A stretch of 64,000 nucleotides of DNA, taken from the NCBI RefSeq assembly GCF_002812955.1, contig NZ_PFXK01000006.1, positions 62,001 through 126,000 of the forward strand, given 5' to 3'. This document shows, piece after piece, positions 57,877 through 64,000 of the stretch. Source of the stretch: Vibrio sp. HA2012 (GTDB lineage: Bacteria > Pseudomonadota > Gammaproteobacteria > Enterobacterales > Vibrionaceae). Every line of letters starts with the position of its first letter. Position 1 is the first letter of the stretch. Position numbers and translations under genes: made by a program. The notes beneath the pieces were generated by a model. It did no database searches. It was not told where the DNA came from and saw nothing but the letters and a program-made list of their open reading frames with translations.

Positions 57877-58773
57877 TTATCCCAGCTTGCGGAAAATCGA
57901 AGGGCGGATTAAACGTAAGTTGGCATCAATCCCCTGAAGGTTTTCAGTATGGCTGATAAACAGATAGCCTCCGGCTTTTAGCTGTTGTGCTACCCGTTTG
58001 ACAATGTCGCTTTTTTTCTCCGGATTAAAATAGATAAGCACATTCCGCAGAAAAATAATGTCGAACTGCCCCATGGTCGCCAATTGAGCATTCAGGTTAA
58101 CCTGACTGAATTTGATCCGTTCACGCAGAGCCTTATTGATCAGCAGAGTACCTTCTTGTGATCCCGTCCCTCTCAGGCAGTATTTTTTCAGGTAGGGCAG
58201 AGGAATACCTTCATGGCGCATCATCTGATAATGGCCAGCTTTGGCTTTTTCCAGAACTCTCTGGCTGACATCCGATCCAATCAGCTCCCAGCTCCCGGCT
58301 CCTTCCCGCTGATCAGCCAGTAACATTCCCAGACTGTAGGTTTCTTCTCCGGAAGAGCAGGCCGCACTCCAGATCCGGACGGGCATATGCCGGTATTGAG
58401 GCAGAACCTCATCCCGCAGATAGTCGAAGTGAGCCGATTCGCGGAAGAAGAAGGTTTCGTTCGTTGTCAGCAGGTCGATCAGTACTTGCAGTTCATCTTC
58501 ACCCTTACTGCTGAGAATATACTGGTAATAATCAAAATACGTGTTTAGTCCCAGGCGAACCACACGGTTACCTAAGCGGGATTCCAATAGCGTTGACTTG
58601 GCCGGAGTCAGGTTGATACCAACCTGACGATAAAGCAGATCCTTAAACAGCAAAAATTCGTAGCGTGTTATCGAATTTACTTCGGCGAGGCGGCTGCCTG
58701 CCAGTTCCTGAGCCCAACTATTGTTGTTAGTAAAACTAATGCTTGAGAACAAATCCAGTACCGACTTTTTCAA
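57877..58773 (-). CDS. cheR: chemoreceptor methyltransferase CheR
   Basis: 298 residues. N-terminal helical domain, then a SAM-binding fold (RIWSAACSSGEETYSLGMLL), and the beta-subdomain region. NETFFFRE and FLRNVLIYF are conserved. Methylates glutamates on the neighbouring receptor. Confidence 0.95.
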   Translation of the reverse strand: MKKSVLDLFSSISFTNNNSWAQELAGSRLAEVNSITRYEFLLFKDLLYRQVGINLTPAKSTLLESRLGNRVVRLGLNTYFDYYQYILSSKGEDELQVLIDLLTTNETFFFRESAHFDYLRDEVLPQYRHMPVRIWSAACSSGEETYSLGMLLADQREGAGSWELIGSDVSQRVLEKAKAGHYQMMRHEGIPLPYLKKYCLRGTGSQEGTLLINKALRERIKFSQVNLNAQLATMGQFDIIFLRNVLIYFNPEKKSDIVKRVAQQLKAGGYLFISHTENLQGIDANLRLIRPSIFRKLG

Positions 58774-58814
58774 TGTTTATTATTACTCGGAAGTTTCCCT
58801 TATTATTTAGTGTA

Positions 58815-58834
58815 GCCGGGTTTTCCAGCCCGGC
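58815..58834. other. hairpin in the MCP-cheR spacer
   Basis: GCCGGG and CCCGGC around an 8-base loop, inside a longer imperfect stem (CTTAT at one side, ATAAG at the other). No T run. Similar in core to the hairpin at 8551. Confidence 0.5.
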
Positions 58835-58893
58835 CAGTTTAAGTGATAAGGGATTGTTCACATTCCGTCCGTGTATTTATTCCGTACGCAGTA

Positions 58894-60840
58894 TCAGAAA
58901 TTCACAAACTCAGCATTATCCAGCTCCATACTACTGTCGTTTCTGCGAGAGACGGGCTGTGCTGCTTTCTGAGTCATTATATGAGCGTTTGTTGCACCTT
59001 TTATCAGATCCTGCACCTTGAAAAAAGCGACGGCCTGAATCAACTGTGTTGCCTGGCCGCTCAGTTCTTCAGCTGTTGCAGCCAGCTCTTCTGAGGCGGA
59101 AGCATTCTGTTGAGTCGCTTTATCAAGCTGAACCATAGATTCATTAATCTGAGCGATTCCGGATGCCTGCTCTTCAGAGGATGCAGTAATTTCTTCCACT
59201 AGATCAGCCGTTTTCTTAATACTTGGTACTATTTCAGCTATCAGGCGGCCGGCATTTTCTGCGATACCTACACTGTGGGTGGCTAACTCGTTGATCTCCT
59301 GAGCGGTGGTTGAACTGTTTTCAGCCAGCTTACGTACCTCAGAAGCGACGACTGTAAAGCCTTTACCATGCTCACCGGCACGAGCCGCTTCAATAGCAGC
59401 ATTCAGTGATAATAGATTGGTTTTATATGCGATATCTTCAATTAAACTGATTTTTTGTGCAATTTGTTTCATTGCTTCAACCGTCTGTATAACGGCTTTA
59501 CCACCGTCTTCAGCCTGTTGAGCGGCAGTGGTGGCCATATTATTGGTTACTCGTGCATTTTCGGTATTCTGCTGCACGGAAGCATTCAGCTGTTCAACCG
59601 CCGCTGTGGTTTCTTCTACACCGGAAGCCTGTTCAGTTGCAGCCTGACTGATCCCCTGAGCCGTGGCATTCACCTGTTGGGATGCTGTACTGAGGTTATT
59701 TGAGCCGGAGCGAACCTGCTGAATTATCTCATTCAGACCATTGGTCATGTCCATCATAGCACCGTATACACCCATGGCTTTTTCTGGATTGTTAAATCGA
59801 ATGGTCAGATCTCCGTCTGCAATACGGCGGGCAATATCCTGCATTTCCCGTGGTTCTCCACCCAGAGGCCGACGGATAATTCGGGTCAGAATATACCCCA
59901 GAAGAATACCGGTCAGAATTGCAGCACCACTGACCCAGATTACGGTGTTTATGGTACGGCTGTTAACCATAGAAACCTGATTACCCAGTTCATTTTGTTC
60001 GTTCAGTATAGAGCTTTTAACCTGCTCAGTGTCTTTCGCGACGATAGGACCGATTCTTTCCAGTTCATTCTTAACCAGTTCATTACGCTTGACCACGACC
60101 TGATTCAGTTCCTGAATCCCGGCAATATATTCTTCCCGCGCCCGGCTAAAGATGTTCAACTGTTCACGTCTTTCCGGGTCACGGATCAGGGTATCCAGAG
60201 TACGTACTTTGTCAGCCAGTGCCCCGTTCAGTTCATCTGAGGCCTTGTTCAGATCGGCCTGAACATTGGCATCCAGATATTTCATGATCTGCAGGCGGGC
60301 TCTCAGAAGGGATGCGTTACCTTGCAGTGCCTGAACCGTAATATTGGTTTCTCCGTCAAGATATGAAGAATCCGCAATACTGGCTAGTGCATTGGTCATT
60401 TCCCAGCCGATAGGGGTTAGAATATCGTACAGCAGTTCGTCATGGCGGGTATTTAACTGGCTGATTGTGGTAAAGGCATCTCTGTAGGCATCAAATAACT
60501 GGTCGACCTCAGCAATATTTTTGGCTCTCTCTGGATTTAGCGTTTCATCTTTTGCTTTATGTATTAAAGCTTCCAGACCTTGCAGATGGCCTTCAAAGGC
60601 TTTTTTACTATTGTCTGAGTGGGTTCTCAGGTAGTCCACGGCATACAGGCGTGCTTCCAGCATACCGGATTGCATTGCAGAAGCCTGATCGGTCTGACCA
60701 GCCAGATGCTGGAAGTCACTGAAGCCTTTTACAGCGTTAGTCAGGCCAAGGTAGGCGGAAGAGGATACCACAATCAGCAGGATGATCAGAAGCGCATATC
60801 CTGAACCGATTTGAGTGCCAAGTCTGAGTTTGTTTAACAT
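58894..60840 (-). CDS. methyl-accepting chemotaxis receptor
   Basis: About 648 residues: TM1 (~7-30), a large all-helical periplasmic domain (HBM-like, ~35-285), TM2 (~288-308), HAMP (~310-360), and the cytoplasmic signalling hairpin whose tip is [28 protein letters not shown]. Methylation helices are Gln/Glu/Ala-rich. The C-terminus, after a flexible linker, is [13 protein letters not shown] fits the x-[FWY]-x-x-[FWY] pentapeptide that binds CheR/CheB. Start at ATG with GGAG eight bases upstream; the GTG three codons earlier overlaps that site. Confidence 0.93.
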   Translation of the reverse strand: MLNKLRLGTQIGSGYALLIILLIVVSSSAYLGLTNAVKGFSDFQHLAGQTDQASAMQSGMLEARLYAVDYLRTHSDNSKKAFEGHLQGLEALIHKAKDETLNPERAKNIAEVDQLFDAYRDAFTTISQLNTRHDELLYDILTPIGWEMTNALASIADSSYLDGETNITVQALQGNASLLRARLQIMKYLDANVQADLNKASDELNGALADKVRTLDTLIRDPERREQLNIFSRAREEYIAGIQELNQVVVKRNELVKNELERIGPIVAKDTEQVKSSILNEQNELGNQVSMVNSRTINTVIWVSGAAILTGILLGYILTRIIRRPLGGEPREMQDIARRIADGDLTIRFNNPEKAMGVYGAMMDMTNGLNEIIQQVRSGSNNLSTASQQVNATAQGISQAATEQASGVEETTAAVEQLNASVQQNTENARVTNNMATTAAQQAEDGGKAVIQTVEAMKQIAQKISLIEDIAYKTNLLSLNAAIEAARAGEHGKGFTVVASEVRKLAENSSTTAQEINELATHSVGIAENAGRLIAEIVPSIKKTADLVEEITASSEEQASGIAQINESMVQLDKATQQNASASEELAATAEELSGQATQLIQAVAFFKVQDLIKGATNAHIMTQKAAQPVSRRNDSSMELDNAEFVNF

Positions 60841-60899
60841 AGTTATCACTCCAAGAGAGTTACTGTTTCTATTTTTACAACCTTAAAATATGTCACCGC

Positions 60900-61484
60900 T
60901 TAACACTGTTCCTGCAGGGTCATAGCCGGGTGCTGTTCCTGTCGGTATTCCGGTGAACGTCCTGTCTGGGAGGCGATCTCTTTCAGGGATGAAAGTTCTT
61001 CTACAGACAGCACTTTGTCGATGGCCAGCAGGATAATAAATTCACCATTGACGTTACCCATAGCCCGGATAAAGTCGGTACGGATGTTGGCTCCGAAACT
61101 GGGGGGCGGCTGAATATGGTTGGCATCAATTTCCAGTATTTCACTGACTTCATCGACCAGCATCCCCAGCGTCTGAGTGATTTCTCCCTGTGTAACTTCA
61201 ACCAGAACAATGGAACTGCGTTTGGTTAAGGAGCAGGGCGATCTTGCCAGACGGGCAGAGAGATCCACGACGGGAACAACGCTTCCCCGCAGGTTGATCA
61301 CTCCACGGATGAAATCTGGAGTCATGGGCACCCGGGTCATATTGGTCATTTCCAGCAGTTCTTTGACGTCCAGAATTTCAACCGCAAGTCGCTCTCCTGA
61401 GCAGAGAAAAGTCAGGTACTGTGTTACACCCGCAACCGCAGACACTGTGCCGGGTTGACGAGAATCGGTTATTTCTTGGTTCAC
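60900..61484 (-). CDS. cheW: chemotaxis coupling protein CheW
   Basis: 194 residues, somewhat longer than usual at both ends. Core CheW fold: QYLTFLCSGERLAVEILDVKELLEM, IRGVINLRGSVVPVVDL, and LGMLVDEVSEIL. It links the receptor to CheA. 18 bases after cheA. Confidence 0.94.
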   Translation of the reverse strand: MNQEITDSRQPGTVSAVAGVTQYLTFLCSGERLAVEILDVKELLEMTNMTRVPMTPDFIRGVINLRGSVVPVVDLSARLARSPCSLTKRSSIVLVEVTQGEITQTLGMLVDEVSEILEIDANHIQPPPSFGANIRTDFIRAMGNVNGEFIILLAIDKVLSVEELSSLKEIASQTGRSPEYRQEQHPAMTLQEQC

Positions 61485-61502
61485 GATACAGAGTCCTTAT
61501 GG

Positions 61503-63704
61503 TTAATGTTGATACTGAGCCAGTTCCGGAGCTCCGGATATAGCCGAACGATTGAGCTGTTCTGCCAGTTGTTCTGCTTGTTCGATCAACTCCTGAACAC
61601 TCAGAATCAGAGCGATATCGCCACTGCCGAGAACTGTTGCACCACTGATACCGGACAGGTTCTGAAATACGGCTCCCAGAGGTTTGATGACAGTTTGTTG
61701 TTCACCCAACAGCGCATCGACGACTAATGCTGCCCGGGTTCGCCCAAAGCGCACCACGACAAGGGATTCTCGCTGCTGTTTACCGGCAGGAGGTAGTCCG
61801 AAAAAGTGCCGCAGATGGATAAACGGCATGACCTCTCCCCTGAAGTTCACGTAGTTACCGTGGTGTTGCAGTTGCTCTGCACCAAACTCGATACATTCCT
61901 GAACCATGCTGAGTGGAATAATGTAGGATTCCCTTTCAATACCAACCAGAAAGCCGTCGATGATAGCCAATGTCAGCGGCAGACGTATGGTGATGCGGGT
62001 TCCTTTGCCTCTTTCGCTTTCCAGTTCGATGGCTCCGCGCAGCGATTCGATATTTCGTTTAACCACATCCATACCAACGCCCCGGCCGGAAAGGTTGGAT
62101 GCTTCTTTTTTGGTACTCAGACCTGGCTCGAAGATCAATTGCAGTTCTTCTCTGTGGCTCAGTACCTGATCCTGTGCGATCAACCCGATGGCTTCCGCTT
62201 TGGCGCGGATCTTTTCAACATCAAGACCGGCTCCATCATCCACTACCTCGACAACAATATGTCCTGAGTCATGATAGGCGTTCAGGGTCAGCGTTCCTTT
62301 AGCTGGTTTGCCCGCTGCCAAGCGTTCTTCCGGCATTTCGATGCCATGGTCAAGTGAGTTGCGTACCAGATGGGTTAACGGATCATTCAGTTTTTCGACT
62401 ACGGATTTATCCAGTTCACTTTCACCACCGCTGATCACCAGTTCAATTTCTTTTCCCAGTTCTTTACTGACATCCCGGACAACTCGTTTAAAACGGGAGA
62501 AGGTTTCTCCAATCTGAACCATGCGAAGCTGAAGTGCCGTATCGCGGATCTCTTCAACCAGCAGTTCCATGCTGGAGGCTGCGTCGTTCAGGTTAGGCTG
62601 ATTCAGTCTGCCTATCTGGGTCTGTATGGATGCACTGGAGATCACCAGCTCACCGACCAGATTGATCAATTGCCCCAGTTTTTGGGCATCTACCCGGATG
62701 GAACGGGCTTCTTTACTGACTTTGTCTTTGATCGATTCCTGCTTTTTCAGCACTTCTTTTACAATGGTCTGATTAATGGCCTGTTGCTCAACCAGTATCT
62801 TTCCAAGCGGTTTTCTTTCCGCATCGGGCTGAGTGTTATTCTGGGTATCCAGAGCCTGATCCAGTTCTGCATGGGTAATGGCACCGATGCTCAGCAGAAG
62901 TTCGCCTAATGGCTGACAACTATTCTCCGGAACGTTTTGCAGCAGATCCAGGTATTCGGATTGTCGGGTCTGCGGAGGCAGAATATGGATATCGCAGTCT
63001 TCCTGTACGAACTCAAAGACTTCGTTAATTTCGCTTTTGCTGGCTGTGCTGCTGAACGCGATCCGGAAGGACAGGTAACAGCTTTCCGGATCCATTTCTT
63101 CATCACTGTCGTCCAGCCGGTAGATGGTGATCACCTTGATGATCTCACCCAGATTATTTAGATAGCGGAGGAAAGAGAGCGGATCAAAGCCGTTTCTGAA
63201 TGTATCGGGTTTGAAATCCAGTGAGATCAACCACAGGCCGTCGGTTTCGGTCTGTTCTTCAAACAGGGTTTCTATCGGAGCGGATGTTTCTGCTGTGGCC
63301 ACGGCATGTTGCTTCTCTGAGCCGTTAAGTTGTGCCAGCAGGTGATCCCCGGCTTTTTGCAGTTCCAGTGGCAGGATATTGCTATCACTGGAGCTTGCCG
63401 CAAACTCCACCAATGCGGCCGTATGATCTTTGCATTTGAGCAGCAGGGCGACCAGTTCTTGATCCACCGGCCGTTCTCCGCTGCGGGCTCTGTCCAGTTC
63501 GCTTTCCAGTGGATGTGTAAAGCTGACGATAAAATTAAAGCCGAAGATCCCGCCAGATCCTTTAATCGTGTGCATTGCCCGGAAGACGCTGTTCAGGTGT
63601 TCAGAGTCATTCGGATCTTCTTCCATCATCAGCAGAGCATCTTCCATCTCCTGAAGCAGTTCTTCCGACTCCTGTACGAATATTTGTTTGGCTTCTTCGC
63701 TCAT
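61503..63704 (-). CDS. cheA: chemotaxis histidine kinase CheA
   Basis: 733 residues. P1 HPt domain with phospho-His 45 in FRAMHTIKGSGG; a middle region (~150-300) that differs from the E. coli P2 domain and has FKPDTFRNGFDPLSFLRYLNNLGEI; P3 dimerisation; P4 ATPase with N box LTHLVRNSLDHGIE, G1 DDGAGLD and G2 GRGVGMDVVK; P5 CheW-like C-terminus. The middle region is of the 'CheA with PAS/DUF-like insert' sort seen in several Vibrio accessory chemotaxis clusters. Confidence 0.95.
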   Translation of the reverse strand: MSEEAKQIFVQESEELLQEMEDALLMMEEDPNDSEHLNSVFRAMHTIKGSGGIFGFNFIVSFTHPLESELDRARSGERPVDQELVALLLKCKDHTAALVEFAASSSDSNILPLELQKAGDHLLAQLNGSEKQHAVATAETSAPIETLFEEQTETDGLWLISLDFKPDTFRNGFDPLSFLRYLNNLGEIIKVITIYRLDDSDEEMDPESCYLSFRIAFSSTASKSEINEVFEFVQEDCDIHILPPQTRQSEYLDLLQNVPENSCQPLGELLLSIGAITHAELDQALDTQNNTQPDAERKPLGKILVEQQAINQTIVKEVLKKQESIKDKVSKEARSIRVDAQKLGQLINLVGELVISSASIQTQIGRLNQPNLNDAASSMELLVEEIRDTALQLRMVQIGETFSRFKRVVRDVSKELGKEIELVISGGESELDKSVVEKLNDPLTHLVRNSLDHGIEMPEERLAAGKPAKGTLTLNAYHDSGHIVVEVVDDGAGLDVEKIRAKAEAIGLIAQDQVLSHREELQLIFEPGLSTKKEASNLSGRGVGMDVVKRNIESLRGAIELESERGKGTRITIRLPLTLAIIDGFLVGIERESYIIPLSMVQECIEFGAEQLQHHGNYVNFRGEVMPFIHLRHFFGLPPAGKQQRESLVVVRFGRTRAALVVDALLGEQQTVIKPLGAVFQNLSGISGATVLGSGDIALILSVQELIEQAEQLAEQLNRSAISGAPELAQYQH

Positions 63705-63706
63705 GC

Positions 63707-64000
63707 TCAGGCCTCCGGATTCTCTGTGGTCAGAACTCTAGGCTCAGAAAAACGACTGATCAGGTTCAGCATTTCCAGTGCTTCAAGAACGACCGGACTG
63801 TGGTCAATAAAACGCACAGGTTTATGCCCGTGTTTACTGTCGGATTTCAGCTGTAAAAGTAACTGGATACCAGCACTGTCCAGTTCATCGACTTGTGACA
63901 GATCAATGTCTATCTCTCTGGCCTTGTCCCAGTCTTTGTACAGCGAGTCTTTTAACTCCGCGGCGGTGTAGATAGTCATCTCGCTACCGGGTGAAAGTCG
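63707..64000 (-). CDS. STAS-domain protein (possibly continuing past the window edge)
   Basis: Anti-anti-sigma-type STAS domain with the conserved DLSQVDELDSAGIQLLLQLK, where the Ser is the usual phosphorylation site. An ATG at 63979 gives 90 residues, but the codons upstream (RLSPGSE) look like the first STAS strand and stay open to the window end, so the true start may lie outside. Two bases from cheA, thus in the same operon. In similar clusters STAS proteins often act with receiver proteins to set sigma-factor or kinase switches. Confidence 0.8.
   Translation of the reverse strand, partial: RLSPGSEMTIYTAAELKDSLYKDWDKAREIDIDLSQVDELDSAGIQLLLQLKSDSKHGHKPVRFIDHSPVVLEALEMLNLISRFSEPRVLTTENPEA

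Overview
The window is a stretch of chromosome from a Vibrionaceae-type gammaproteobacterium. The evidence is gene order (rapA-rluA; argR divergent from mdh; ispB divergent from rplU-rpmA-obgE-yjjPB; folA, apaH-rsmA-pdxA-surA-lptD divergent from djlA), protein sequences close to Vibrio/E. coli versions, a Vibrio-type integron attC site, and AT-leaning intergenic DNA. No rRNA or tRNA gene was seen. The species cannot be named from the sequence alone.

Region by region. 1-1.5 kb: the end of a ketosynthase gene and a lipoprotein gene. 1.6-8 kb: PhoH-family ATPase, RapA, RluA and a D-2-hydroxyacid dehydrogenase. 8-12.5 kb: a TAXI-type TRAP transporter operon (binding protein, fused permease, universal stress protein) with candidate operators. 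12.8-27.4 kb: core housekeeping genes (argR, mdh, ispB, ribosomal proteins L21/L27, obgE, yjjPB, folA, apaH, rsmA, pdxA, surA, lptD, djlA). 27.4-32.5 kb: a little-known envelope cluster with a membrane protein, a lytic transglycosylase and three lipoproteins, two of them LPP20-like and one CsgG/LpoB-like. 32.6-39.1 kb: a membrane diguanylate cyclase, pykF, a DeoR-family regulator and glmS.

39.1-53.8 kb is the accessory part. A GlxA/AraC-type regulator gene is split into a head and a tail by a decayed IS21-family element plus a beheaded LysR gene. Next to it lies what looks like one complete integron cassette with its own attC site, apparently inserted away from any integron. Then come a GH4 6-phospho-glucosidase with its GntR/UTRA regulator, and a complete D-galactonate operon (dgoR, dgoK, dgoA, a three-part TRAP transporter, dgoD). 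A 145-bp copy of part of the GntR gene flanks the dgo operon on its far side, which suggests how the operon arrived. A MetE-like methyltransferase with tandem MetJ boxes follows.

53.9-64 kb: the eamA exporter, a DUF2750 protein, a tyrP permease under a perfect TyrR box, and a chemotaxis operon (STAS protein, CheA, CheW, a receptor with a C-terminal EFVNF tail, CheR, CheB).

Most notable items: the solitary integron cassette; the GntR-fragment duplication around dgo; a 17-residue insertion at the start of the DHFR Met20 loop; triple tandem repeats upstream of folA (19 bp) and downstream of glmS (20 bp); the lipoprotein/transglycosylase cluster; and several operators (TyrR, MetJ, FadR-type, GntR-type) that support the functional calls.
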